Part shown: positions 50,801 through 58,291 of the stretch, one piece after another | How the letters are laid out: each line of letters opens with the position of its first letter | How positions within the stretch are numbered: position 1 is the stretch's first letter | Source of the DNA: Pseudoteredinibacter isoporae | Lineage (GTDB): Bacteria > Pseudomonadota > Gammaproteobacteria > Pseudomonadales > Cellvibrionaceae | Direction: 5' to 3' | DNA: 64,000 nucleotides | Assembly: GCF_011602085.1 (NCBI RefSeq) | Contig: NZ_JAAONY010000003.1 | Coordinates: 434,001-498,000, forward strand | Notes under the pieces: model-generated | The model's database searches: none | Told to the model about the DNA's origin: nothing | The model's input: the letters and a program-made list of their open reading frames with translations, nothing else | Position numbers and translations under genes: made by a program

Positions 50801-53048
50801 AGGTAATCGGGTTGCCGACACTGTCCTCAAAACGATTAATCGCCCAGTTAATGACCTGCCCTGAGGCTCGTTGTTGGCTATCACTGCTATTTCCGTAAAC
50901 GCTTTTGGAGCCGTCTTTACGCTGAACTTCAAAATAGGCCGGGGTAGCGGCGCTGCCACCTCGGGCTACAATCGTCGCGAAATTATCAACTTCCGTTTTG
51001 TAATACCTGCCGCTTTGCCCTGCCGGTGCAGCGACACTTATCAATCTTTGCCCATCAAGGCAGAAACGATCACTGTCGGTGAAATTAATGGCTTCCGCTC
51101 GGCCGTCGACCATATGGGTTTGGCGGCAACGACTGATGCTGCTGAGACCGGACAGATTCCAACCTACCCCGGCAAGACCGTTTCCGCCCTGACTGGAGTA
51201 TTGGAGAGATATGGTTGGCGCAACACCGGCGGTACCTGACGTCGTAGCAATTGGTACGGAGTAGCTGCTTGCGCCGGATTCTGTAACCCTGAACTGGCCG
51301 GCAAGACTGCCGATATCATCACCACCTGGAAAGGCGGGTAATGCCGGTACGCCACCACTTGTTGTGCCACCACGTTTAACCTCGACCGTTTTGCTGACAT
51401 AAGCTGAGCACTCATTACTGGAACTGCAAGCTCGCACTCGATACTGGTAACTGCCCAACTGTTTGGAAGCCACCATGGTTCTTTGAGCACTTGAACTTCG
51501 CTGGATTTGCGCCCAATTGCCACCGGGAACGCGCTCCTGCAATTCGTAAACGGCAATCGCTCCGCTGAAACCAGACCAGCGTAATTGGAAACTGTTGTCA
51601 GAGAAGACCTCACTTGGAGCAATCAAGCTCGCATTATCGGCCTTTGGCTTCCCACCCTCGCAAGGGATCGTCTGGGTACCAACCCAATGTTCAATACCGC
51701 CATTAGTTGAGGCGTAGGCACTCAAGCTGCGACCACAAATCTGCGCGCGCTCTGTCACCGAAAGCTGACGAGTCGCTCGGTAGTTGAAGCTGCTGCTCGA
51801 CAACTGGCATCGATCTTTAATCAACTGCTCACTGCTGGTGCTTGCAGACAGTGTTTGATAGGGATTAGAGAAATCGCCCTTTTCACCGAAGAACAAACGC
51901 ATTGCGATGGGCTGGCGCTGTTTCAGAGTACAAGCCCACCCTCGCAGCGCATCACCGGCTGCACCTTCAAAATTACCGATAGGGACCTGGGCCGATCGTT
52001 GTTTAGCTTGGGTCTCAGTGACCAAATTAACCACTCGAGATTCGCGATAGCCACCACACAATTTTGTTGAAGTACAGGCTCGCACACGATACTGGTATTG
52101 CCCGCCCTGACTTCTTAAGGGTACTTGATAAATCGTATTGCTTTGATCGGCAATGGTTCTCCAGGCTCCGTTATTGAAACGTTCCTGCAACTCGTAAGTT
52201 GCTGCGGAAGGATACACAGCCCCCCAGCTGATTCTGAACGAAGATTCAGTCGTTACATAAGATGGTACATTCAAGACCCGCGATACATCTGGAATATCCG
52301 TGGGTTTTGGCGGTGCCGGGCATGGCAAGGAAAAAGAACCAATGCGATCCGAATCAGAGTTGAAATAGGCGTAGGCATGCAGAGTTTTACCACAGTGCTG
52401 CTGGATAAAACCGTCGGTTAAAGGCCATTGGAATCGGAAGTTGGAGTTAACGGTGTTACAGTGATTGGGATGTGCAATCGCCCGTTCGCCAGGGATATTT
52501 GCTAACAGCTCATTGACTTTTTCTTCTTGTGCATTCCCTTGTTGTGCCGTGAAGCGAATCCGGACAGCTTGTTCATTACCCTTTTGGCAAGCCCAGCCAG
52601 TCAATTGGTTGTGAGCAAGATGGGCACCCTCAAAATTACCCACAATTCTTGAATCACAAACCAGTTCTCGGGATTTTATATGGCGTCTCTCGCCGCCACT
52701 AACTGCATACGCTGAAATTGTCTGGCCACAATATACATTCAAATCCCTGTCGCTCAACTTCCAGTTAAAGCGCAGGTTTAGCGCCGAATTGGGATTTAAA
52801 CCACACACCTCATTAACTTGATACTCAGCACGAGAATGCGTATTTAAGGTATGAATTCGATTGTTGCTGCCATCGAAAAATTCGACTCGAACAGGTGCAG
52901 TATTCCCGACCTCGCAAGCCCAACCGACAAATTCGTCCTCTTTCCAGGGATTGCCCTCAAAATTCCCTTTTAATTCCGCATTGGCTACACTCGCAAGTGC
53001 AAGTGAGGAAATTAATAAAAAACTGTTAACAAAACTGACGCGCTTCAT
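44802..53048 (-). CDS. Exported SpvB/RHS polymorphic toxin with Tae4-type amidase tip
   Basis: 2748 residues. Signal peptide 1-24. Three GWAC modules (GWAC at 42-45, 151-154 and 370-373) alternate with two fibronectin-III domains (about 255-345 and 475-557). SpvB domain from about 581 (SLAGQFRVTESGASSYSVPIA), then FG-GAP/VCBS-type repeats (DVNGDGILDLVW, DINGDGLTD), a TcdB-middle-like part, many YD/RHS repeats, and the RHS core ending NNPLNGTDPTG at about 2402. A glycine/alanine-rich linker precedes a Tae4-like NlpC/P60 amidase (about 2595-2748) with Cys2640 (NTCAARMSYCLN) and His2717 (YHIDLWD). It should cut peptidoglycan peptides. Confidence 0.9.
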   Translation of the reverse strand: MKRVSFVNSFLLISSLALASVANAELKGNFEGNPWKEDEFVGWACEVGNTAPVRVEFFDGSNNRIHTLNTHSRAEYQVNEVCGLNPNSALNLRFNWKLSDRDLNVYCGQTISAYAVSGGERRHIKSRELVCDSRIVGNFEGAHLAHNQLTGWACQKGNEQAVRIRFTAQQGNAQEEKVNELLANIPGERAIAHPNHCNTVNSNFRFQWPLTDGFIQQHCGKTLHAYAYFNSDSDRIGSFSLPCPAPPKPTDIPDVSRVLNVPSYVTTESSFRISWGAVYPSAATYELQERFNNGAWRTIADQSNTIYQVPLRSQGGQYQYRVRACTSTKLCGGYRESRVVNLVTETQAKQRSAQVPIGNFEGAAGDALRGWACTLKQRQPIAMRLFFGEKGDFSNPYQTLSASTSSEQLIKDRCQLSSSSFNYRATRQLSVTERAQICGRSLSAYASTNGGIEHWVGTQTIPCEGGKPKADNASLIAPSEVFSDNSFQLRWSGFSGAIAVYELQERVPGGNWAQIQRSSSAQRTMVASKQLGSYQYRVRACSSSNECSAYVSKTVEVKRGGTTSGGVPALPAFPGGDDIGSLAGQFRVTESGASSYSVPIATTSGTAGVAPTISLQYSSQGGNGLAGVGWNLSGLSSISRCRQTHMVDGRAEAINFTDSDRFCLDGQRLISVAAPAGQSGRYYKTEVDNFATIVARGGSAATPAYFEVQRKDGSKSVYGNSSDSQQRASGQVINWAINRFEDSVGNPITFQYLDAGQGFRIDRINYAFGSGNSPQAYLRFSYEARSDVRSQYLAGVQSHRRVRLKTIESFNTGQLLRSYKLQYLAENNVARVGQDVLSNSRLRSIQECAAGNICLPATSFDWDVVASRSFGSEQRLNLSPLDNRFIASVKTIDVNGDGILDLVWLEADQDKRKGDIRNHFLYYSITSSNPGVSRVAQVAHHFRHAGLKQAFRMETLDYNNDGRQDVLIFDSSQNSHLDVNHGKWRLFMNTSNGYGPPRFDEENVNFPFNERRVSFMDINGDGLTDAAISSQSQNLFQAGRDDRYYLLQSSNESVYSYTPYSFGGPNKVSGTYNSRGQLAPGVCDQTIEIPAGDLNGDGQVDYLTEQYCGVLEYIQGPNEDIVTSQRTGRYRLSLTKAASNGYYLERFNTSFGLPDKDSVRFADMNADGLSDVLVSRHNGWFLYYSTGTGLADSGLGAVIPAASNTSEDQSVQLVDYNYDGYMDVVWRDGTTLYVKQWQPATRNFSTAIILSSSAVESGQNIVADLNGDGVLDFTTIDKRYLRQYNGSSPSSGSIVQITNGLGAVTRINYEPLSTSRHYSLWDRRFRGNGSDCDYICDTTQPFNGSDGLQNIMPLSAVIQLHGSMYVATRVQSSAPTEQDRNQLSAISYFYSEAKMQAGGRGFLGFRSLTTLDEQTRIETSTRYRQDWPFIGYPAETEVRLEDSHRISHSTNEWRLQGFNPSWVQQVRNGTATIGSLRPYIKRSSESNRDLNSGRELTGTTTENQYDAYGNPTNITTVTFGNGIRSEKRTVNTYSASGFSLEESRRLGRLSSTRVTTIREESGQPRAEQTRNSQFAYYSSGKLKGLLEKETVEPGGSQDQKLETTHHYDNFGNKTHTMSRGWDGGATVNRQSERLVYDAHGRYVDAQHQRFDGRNAEIKVLQVLARNHYGSITKSEDLNGVITDISYSPMGKQYSSKSSIQAWSRQYMQLADSQCLPGAAYKVLSESADGMQAQECFDRLGRSQRKLSRNLNGRWVAVDSYYDNLSRTVKVSEPYFVDGGQRHYSTMGYDRLGRVLGTQLPDGSISRINYNEFATTYTNGLNQTKLETRNALGELVRVQDHIGGFVLYRYDVNGQLARTEDSAGNAMTIVYDLLGRKTQMDDPDKGQWRYRYNAFGELIEQTDAKNQRTQLRYDTQGRMVSRSEGGLQSHWRYDTAAQGVGQLAQVSDNASYNRDYVYDNYGRLSQVHYKLPGLSDTQITGTTYDAFGRVFGQFDVAHPLLGNHGIKNIYNRYGYLEQVADTRSDGPVYLRNLEVDPRSQASKFQLGSGAIVTRRYDPKTGRLLNIDTESSSGAQLQALSYDWDVLGNLKHREERSGGKNLSETFKYDGLNRLTEAKLGNGQTKTVSYDAIGNIISKSDVGSYTYGESAGPHAVTSTSGAGQNNQYQYDANGNNTRTTGDMNRTIAYSHFDKATRIVKDGHTTEFSYDPDRSRYKRVDNNSSGQRSTTFYLGNVEIVQRANSVTEYKRRIAGVAIQTLRKTATIDQPGRQLHYLLQDHLGSLDVIIDEQSNIVQEFSFDAWGARRSGTDWAAMTQAQVNALVGQFTSQSINLSGLGAITTRGFTDHEMLDEVGIVHMNGRIYDAKLGRFLQADPHIDGTTNTQGFNRYSYLHNNPLNGTDPTGYFSLREWVAPIVAVVGAWLCQGCAIQGYIAVGAAAGAAGAAANGQNIFLGAFTGAVSAAAFYGIGQYFQSAGIENLLGVLDGDVSISSLTKFGGNWLTGGQIAGQISLHAMAGGVMSVLQGGKFGHGFISAGLTKGVLGKYGAGGYLKRALAHAVVGGTVSELTGGKFANGARTATYQYLFNELSKWSFKKLKESYPSNKGLSGGDVVDNAGGKVSSNFALRNTSKDPLVRANWSNTCAARMSYCLNKAGYPVPSPASLPSDIRALSSDGNGNYIYGASDMARYIEGVLGSPLTVKNDLSNITGKTGIIYFENYHIDLWDKKAMVGNTGSISNYIGKKKAFFWEVK

Positions 53049-53131
53049 AATTCACTTTGGGCAATCCGCCCTTCCCTGTAACCCAAGGTGACCACACCCT
53101 GTTTAATAACATTCTCCGTACTGGTCTCAAT

Positions 53132-55585
53132 TCAAGGAGAGACCAGGGTTTGCTCAATCACCACAAAGTTCTGCATATTGGCATCAAACCTGAGCTTTAA
53201 ACTGTCACCACTGGCAGGTACATCCATAACCGTAGTTTCCTGAGTTGAAGGACTTACATACATGGCCTGCGCTGATGCGTTCAAAAGACTGTGGGATTTA
53301 AAGCTGGCTTCCCAAAAAATTCGGTCATCAACAATCAGACGCAGACGATGATCCCCGTTGTCCAGATTCAAGGTGTTCAAATAATAGCCCCAGGCCGTTT
53401 CGGCAGTTGCGCTCAAACCAAGGCGCTGATTAACACTGTTCCTCGTGAAATTCTGTACCGCCTCGGGTGTTGCATCATCGATTTGAATCAACAATTCCTT
53501 TCCCTGAAGGTCAGGCAGCTCTGTACTGTACCAACCAGTCAAAGGAACAATGCCCGATAACACACCATCAATAATATGATTATCCAAGCCAACCGCATCC
53601 TGCCCATTAAGCTTAGGAAGAGCTTCCACGGATTTGCCATCGTCTGTGAAGTATTTGTTGGAGGACAACATGCTTTGGCCACTTGCGTCCAGTTGATCAA
53701 CCAAAACAAAACGCTGAGCTTCAGCGTTAAATTTAAGTCGAATATCAAAGTCTGCCTGGGGAAAATCTTCTATGAGAACCGTATTCGTGATGCTGCTGAA
53801 CGCTCCACTTTGATCAATACGGTTATCCACTGCCAAGCTTTTTAGCTCAGCCTCATTAACAAGAACGCCTTCCTTTGTGCGTACTTTTACACGAATATCG
53901 TGCGACCTGATTGTTTCAGCGTCTGCAAAGACCGCCCAATACACGGGACCATTGTTCAATGTTTTTAATTCGACCGGCAACCTGGGGTCTTCATAGCGCA
54001 GAGGTACAGAAAATTCGCCACCTTGATTCAGGGTTATAGACACCTCACGCCCTGGATAATGTTTATTAATTTCGGGTTCATAAAGCCAACCCTGCAACAT
54101 CATCACATTGCCCAGTAAATAAGCTGTTGAATTATTTATGGCATTTAACTGGGTATTCGCAACCGCTTCACCATTCACATCCGTTGTGCCTAAGTCATTT
54201 ATGCAATCACCAATGGTAGTGTCATCACATGCTTCGAAGGTGGCTTCAATTGTGCAACTGGAGGTCTGCGCCCCAATTGTGTACGCAAAACCCGTTTTCT
54301 CGCCGGAGCAGCCGTTAAATTCTGAGAGCCTGAAGCCCTCGCCTGCCGCCGCAAAAAGGGTACCACCATCAACATAGTCATTATCAGGCAACAAAAAACG
54401 CCCTTCACCCAACTTCGCAAAGCTGATGATGGTCTGCAGACTACCGTTGTTTTTGTCATCGATGTTTAGCTCGGCCAATATCACACCATCGAACAAAGCA
54501 TAAATATCGCCAATAAAGTTGTTATTGCGAGTGTCGATGATTGCCAAAAATGGCAATTCGGCGATAGATTTCGGAAACAGCCCCGTGAACTGGTTGTCTT
54601 GCAGCTCCAATCTCTCGAGTTGACTCAGCTCACCCACTTCATTGGGAATTTCACCAGAGAACTGATTTCCTCCTAAAGCAAGCCATTTCAAAGCCTGCAA
54701 GGAAGCGATCTCGGAAGGAACATGGCCAGACAACTGATTCTCCGACAGAAGAAGTTGTTCTAGCTTACTCAGCTGAAACAAACCGGCGGGCAGGCTGCCA
54801 GTTAACTGATTCTCAGCCAGTGATAGAGATTTCAGCTCTAAAAGTTGTGAGATTTCTTCAGGGATTGGCCCGGTCAACCCAGTTCCGGTCATATCCAGAA
54901 GTTTAAGTTTAGTGAGAGCCAATAAGGACGTTGGAAATGGACCCGAGATATCGACCCCCGACAAACCCAGAGAATCCAAATTTTTGTTTTGACCCACGCT
55001 GGCCGGAAGCCCTGCACTAAAATTGTTGCGGCTTAGATGTAATTGTTCGAGGTTTGGCAGTTCAAAAACGTACGATGGGATAGAGCCCGTAAATTGATTA
55101 CCTTGCAAGTATAGGTGCCTTAGCTCGGTAAAAGTCCCTAAAAATCCAGGTAAGTCCCCTGTTAACTGGTTACCAAACAACCAGAGATATTCCAGCTTTT
55201 GAAGGTTGGCCATTTCATCCGGTAGCGTACCGGTGATGCTACCCTGCGCCAAAACCAGCACTTTGAGTTCAGGCAGATCTCCCAAACTGGCGGGCAAAGA
55301 GCCCGAGGCCCCAATATTGTGAAGCTTTAGAGATACAACCCGCTTGTTTTCATCGACAACAACCCCGGACCACCTTGAAACAGGATCAGAGCTCCAATTA
55401 TTAGGAGACCAGCTGTCTCCATCCAGAGCGTTATAAAGCGATACCAATGCCTCACAATCGCCCTTCAATACATAGGCGTCGTCATTACAAACACTGTTTT
55501 CCAGAGCAAAACTGGACAGGCTGAAAGAAAATAGAAATATAGAAAAGATAAAACTAAAGTATGAATTCTTGTTTTCGCAATCCAT
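53132..55585 (-). CDS. Secreted plant-type leucine-rich repeat protein
   Basis: 817 residues. Signal peptide about 1-27 (SLSSFA). An N-terminal cap (CEALVSLYNALDGDSWSPNNW) leads to about 12 plant-type LRRs (L-x-L-x-x-N-x-L/F-T/S-G-x-I/L-P), residues about 70-380. The C-terminal half holds two similar units of about 180 residues (from about 488 and 671), each with a GW-x-x-E/T segment and ending in a K/R-L-x-F-x-A-x-x-Q-x-F-V repeat (DIRLKFNAEAQRFVLVDQ and SLKLRFDANMQNFVVIEQ). The frame extends 24 codons upstream; the ATG at 55585 begins the signal peptide. The rhs gene follows 83 bases later. Confidence 0.87.
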   Translation of the reverse strand: MDCENKNSYFSFIFSIFLFSFSLSSFALENSVCNDDAYVLKGDCEALVSLYNALDGDSWSPNNWSSDPVSRWSGVVVDENKRVVSLKLHNIGASGSLPASLGDLPELKVLVLAQGSITGTLPDEMANLQKLEYLWLFGNQLTGDLPGFLGTFTELRHLYLQGNQFTGSIPSYVFELPNLEQLHLSRNNFSAGLPASVGQNKNLDSLGLSGVDISGPFPTSLLALTKLKLLDMTGTGLTGPIPEEISQLLELKSLSLAENQLTGSLPAGLFQLSKLEQLLLSENQLSGHVPSEIASLQALKWLALGGNQFSGEIPNEVGELSQLERLELQDNQFTGLFPKSIAELPFLAIIDTRNNNFIGDIYALFDGVILAELNIDDKNNGSLQTIISFAKLGEGRFLLPDNDYVDGGTLFAAAGEGFRLSEFNGCSGEKTGFAYTIGAQTSSCTIEATFEACDDTTIGDCINDLGTTDVNGEAVANTQLNAINNSTAYLLGNVMMLQGWLYEPEINKHYPGREVSITLNQGGEFSVPLRYEDPRLPVELKTLNNGPVYWAVFADAETIRSHDIRVKVRTKEGVLVNEAELKSLAVDNRIDQSGAFSSITNTVLIEDFPQADFDIRLKFNAEAQRFVLVDQLDASGQSMLSSNKYFTDDGKSVEALPKLNGQDAVGLDNHIIDGVLSGIVPLTGWYSTELPDLQGKELLIQIDDATPEAVQNFTRNSVNQRLGLSATAETAWGYYLNTLNLDNGDHRLRLIVDDRIFWEASFKSHSLLNASAQAMYVSPSTQETTVMDVPASGDSLKLRFDANMQNFVVIEQTLVSP

Positions 55586-55837
55586 CGTCAACATCCAAGT
55601 ACCTGCGGCCATCGATACTGTCCATGTGCTAGCAGCACCCCATTTGAAGGGAAGCAATACTAACAGCTACATTAGCAATTGTTCAATCAAGAGTTGGGGC
55701 AGCAAGGAATATTACGAATAAAGTATTGAGATAAAAATTCAGAAAGGGGGCGATAATTTAGCCCCAAAGGACAGGCAAGAAAGTTCTACCAGAAATAAAA
55801 CAGGTCGAACCTCAGAAATGTATTTTCTTAAGCCACC
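55571..55837 (-). repeat. Direct repeat copy 1: leader and start of LRR gene
   Basis: About 265 bases that recur at 56607-56871 at a constant offset of about 1035 bases with almost no indels. Shared blocks include TGCTAACTGT-like runs, CTTTATTCGTAA, TTGATTGAA, CTGTTAGTAT, GCACATGGA and CGATGGATTGC (minus strand). It covers the likely promoter/leader and first codons of the LRR gene. Confidence 0.85.
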
Positions 55838-55897
55838 TACTGAAGGGAAAGCAGCCTCACAAAAGGAAGCCGCTTTATTTTCAAATAGCTTTAGTGA

Positions 55898-56389
55898 TTA
55901 GAAATAATAGGCAAAACCTGCGCTAAATGTAATCAAATCACCCGAGCTGTGGCTTAGCAGTTTAAGCCTTATATCTGTGTTCTCGCCTTTAGCAAAGGCA
56001 GCGCCAATACCATAGAAAGCTTCGGTGCTCGAGTCATCGACATTAACCCGTACTGTACCCACAGTAACCGTATCATCGAGCTCCAAACGTTCCGCACCTA
56101 AAACAGCGAACAAGCGTGTATTTTCTGAAATCTTTCCGCCCAGATTCAATCCGTATGAAAAAGAGGTAACATCAATTCCATATGGACCAACATCTCCATA
56201 ATGGTTGTAACCGACTTCCATTTCAATGTGATCATTAAACTGCACACCACCACCAACATCGAAGTAAATTCCGTTATCGAAATCGGTATCCGCATAGCCG
56301 ATATCAGCATTAAAAAATGGACGGACATCCGCACTGACAACAGAACAAAATACAGAAGAAGCGACGAGCAAAACTAACCTTTTAAACAT
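55898..56389 (-). CDS. Outer-membrane beta-barrel protein (small porin-like)
   Basis: 163 residues with a signal peptide (about 1-20, SVVSA). Alternating strands of an eight-stranded OmpA/OmpW-type barrel (FFNADIGYADTDFDNGIYFDVGGGVQF, IEMEVGYNHYGD, SFSYGLNLGGKI, TRLFAVLGAERLEL, IRLKLLSHSS, FSAGFAYYF) and a terminal Phe for BAM insertion. It sits between the two copies of the LRR-leader repeat. Function unknown; no enzymatic motif. Confidence 0.87.
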   Translation of the reverse strand: MFKRLVLLVASSVFCSVVSADVRPFFNADIGYADTDFDNGIYFDVGGGVQFNDHIEMEVGYNHYGDVGPYGIDVTSFSYGLNLGGKISENTRLFAVLGAERLELDDTVTVGTVRVNVDDSSTEAFYGIGAAFAKGENTDIRLKLLSHSSGDLITFSAGFAYYF

Positions 56390-56589
56390 AAATATTTCCT
56401 TATCTATTACTATGATATAAAACTTTTATCGATTTTAATTTTTTATAAAGACTTATATTTCACACCTCCCAACAACAACCCTACTCAGACCAATAAAATA
56501 AATTTTTCTTAATAACAGGCCTACAACCAACAACATGGGAGATCTGTTACCACACAAAAACGAATACGATCAAGGAAAATAGTAAAGCT

Positions 56590-56620
56590 AAAAACAGGAA
56601 GTTTTACTTTTGCAATCCAT
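56590..56620 (-). pseudogene. Start of a lost LRR-protein paralogue
   Basis: In repeat copy 2, at the position matching the LRR start codon, the frame reads MDCKSKTSCF then stops, against MDCENKNSYF in the intact gene. The rest of the gene is absent and the outer-membrane gene promoter region follows. Confidence 0.75.
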
Positions 56621-56871
56621 CGTAAATATCAAAGCGCCTACGGTCACCGACACGATCCATGTGCGAGTTTCACCCGACTTGAAGGCTGAGGATACTAACA
56701 GCCATATTTACAGTTATTCAATCAAGTCTTGGGAGAAAGAGGAATTTTACGAATAAAGTACGGAGAAAAAACTGCAGGACTGGAACGAAAATTTAGCCCG
56801 AAAGGACAAGCAAGAAAACTCAAAAAATACGGAAGCTGATCAAAATATGGGAATATCTTTTCTTAGACACC
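56607..56871 (-). repeat. Direct repeat copy 2: orphan LRR leader
   Basis: Diverged second copy of 55571-55837, starting 29 bases after the stop of the 56900 gene. It retains the full leader up to the dead start codon. The remaining sequence at 56390-56590 is A+T-rich and contains no gene; it should hold the promoter of the outer-membrane protein gene. Confidence 0.85.
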
Positions 56872-56877
56872 TGGGCA

Positions 56878-56897
56878 CTCAGTGACTCCTCACTGAG
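56878..56897 (-). terminator. Hairpin after BamE-like lipoprotein gene
   Basis: CTCAGTGA/TCACTGAG, a perfect 8-bp stem with a four-base loop, immediately after the stop codon. No U-tract. Confidence 0.45.
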
Positions 56898-56899
56898 AA

Positions 56900-57364
56900 T
56901 CAATCTGCCTGAATATACCGAAAACTCTCACACATCGGCATGTCCTGTTCGCTTCCACTCATACGGAGTTTGAAAGATTCTGCAACTCGGGCGAGGGTTT
57001 CGGCCGAGTTTCCGCTCCACATTGCGCTAACGATATCATCGACTAGCAGGAGAGACAGTTGGCAGCGGCTTTTAATACGTTCGTGGTTGCTGTAGAGCAA
57101 CGCGACTTTGGTGCGGGAGCGGCGAATTTCGTTGAGGTCATATCGCCAGATGGACTTTCGTTCGCCGTAAGCTTCCACTTCGCTGGCTAGACCGATATTG
57201 TTCAGCAGCCAACGGCTGTTGGTTTTTCCCGGACGGATATCACTCAAGGCCTGGGCGGAAACGGGTTGAGTGACGGTGCTGTACTGAATATCCTGGGATC
57301 GATCAATGATGGTACAGGCACTCAGGCTGATGGCGGCTAGCAGTGATAAGCTGAGACGGATCAT
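56900..57364 (-). CDS. Small lipoprotein, possibly BamE/SmpA-like fold
   Basis: 154 residues. Lipobox LSAC gives Cys17. The segment LSDIRPGKTNSRWLLNNIGLASEVEAYGERKSIWRYD has the layout of BamE/SmpA domains (GKT turn, helix, then strand with WRYD). The rest is a beta strand and a helix with two Cys. Whether it acts in outer-membrane assembly is unknown. It ends the che cluster side of the window. Confidence 0.7.
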   Translation of the reverse strand: MIRLSLSLLAAISLSACTIIDRSQDIQYSTVTQPVSAQALSDIRPGKTNSRWLLNNIGLASEVEAYGERKSIWRYDLNEIRRSRTKVALLYSNHERIKSRCQLSLLLVDDIVSAMWSGNSAETLARVAESFKLRMSGSEQDMPMCESFRYIQAD

Positions 57365-57421
57365 GAAAGCTCCTTGTCTCCCAATTAATTTCTCTTAACT
57401 GACTTATCGGCCGATAAGCGC

Positions 57422-58249
57422 TTAGGCTAAAGCAAATTTGCTCATATTTTTATGCATGGTCGCCATCAGTTTGATTTCGGCTTTTGACAAACCACTTTGA
57501 CGCTCGATTTCATCCAGCGCCAAGCCTTCATCCAACATGGCTGAAGCGCGTGTATAGGGAGTCTGTGCTAAGTCAGGCTCTGGTTCATCGTCATAACTAT
57601 AGGGTTCATGACGTGCCTCTTCCTGTGCTTCAGGTTCAGAATTTTGAGTCTTAAAGTGTTGTTCGGAAACCGCTTCCTGTTCCAGATGAGCCGCCAGGCT
57701 TTGTTGAAATGAAGGTTCTGCCCTGCTTTCTTCCGCAGGTGTTTGGAAAGGTTGTTGGGATTGGAAAGCCGCCCCCACAATCGGTTCCTGAGTCGTTTCG
57801 GCAAACGCAGTTTCTCCACTCTGGTGTTGCTGTTCGTTTTCCAAAGCGGTCAGACTGGCCAATAAACTTTGCTGCTGGGCTTGAAGCTCTCGCAAATCCT
57901 TCGCGACGATGGTGTCAGGAGACATCGAATCTGCGGGAGTATCGAATTGACCTTGTTGATGAGGATGCATAGCCTCTTGAGGCGATGCGCCTGCCATATC
58001 GTTGATTTCGGTAATGTTGCTGACTGAAGCGAGTGTCGGGCCGCGCTTGGACTCAAGACTTTTGATGCGACGGCCCAGACCGATATTGCTGGCATTAATG
58101 GATTTCAGTTCTTGTCGCGCGTCTTGCAAATCCTGTAGCTGCCGCCTGATTTGACGACTTTGACGCCAGTAACTCAGAACCAGGAGCAAAACGCCCAAGC
58201 CCAGGCCAGCGGCAATATAAACTGTCGGATGCAACATCGCTGCGAACAT
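57422..58249 (-). CDS. Membrane-anchored DUF2802 protein of the chemotaxis cluster
   Basis: 275 residues: a short N-terminal membrane helix (about 5-25), a coiled-coil stretch (about 30-65), a Gln/Glu-rich low-complexity middle (about 90-225), and a C-terminal DUF2802 motif (ASAMLDEGLALDEIERQSGLSKAEIKLMATM). The same gene follows cheW in Pseudomonas (PA1465-like position). Likely a scaffold or HTH-like partner of the flagellar chemotaxis system; exact role unknown. GAGGT precedes the ATG. Confidence 0.87.
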   Translation of the reverse strand: MFAAMLHPTVYIAAGLGLGVLLLVLSYWRQSRQIRRQLQDLQDARQELKSINASNIGLGRRIKSLESKRGPTLASVSNITEINDMAGASPQEAMHPHQQGQFDTPADSMSPDTIVAKDLRELQAQQQSLLASLTALENEQQHQSGETAFAETTQEPIVGAAFQSQQPFQTPAEESRAEPSFQQSLAAHLEQEAVSEQHFKTQNSEPEAQEEARHEPYSYDDEPEPDLAQTPYTRASAMLDEGLALDEIERQSGLSKAEIKLMATMHKNMSKFALA

Positions 58250-58291
58250 GTCTAAACCTCATTACTGTCAGCGGTAGCGTGAATAAGACCC

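Noticed and set aside
55586-55657. Longer start for the LRR protein, 24 codons upstream
   Set aside because: The extension would bury the signal peptide; the second leader copy also shows the region is probably untranslated leader.
55571-55660. Cyclic-di-GMP (GEMM) riboswitch in the LRR leader
   Set aside because: A few bases near the start resemble the 3' part of GEMM RNAs, but the conserved GGGACGCAAAGCC-type core is missing in both copies.
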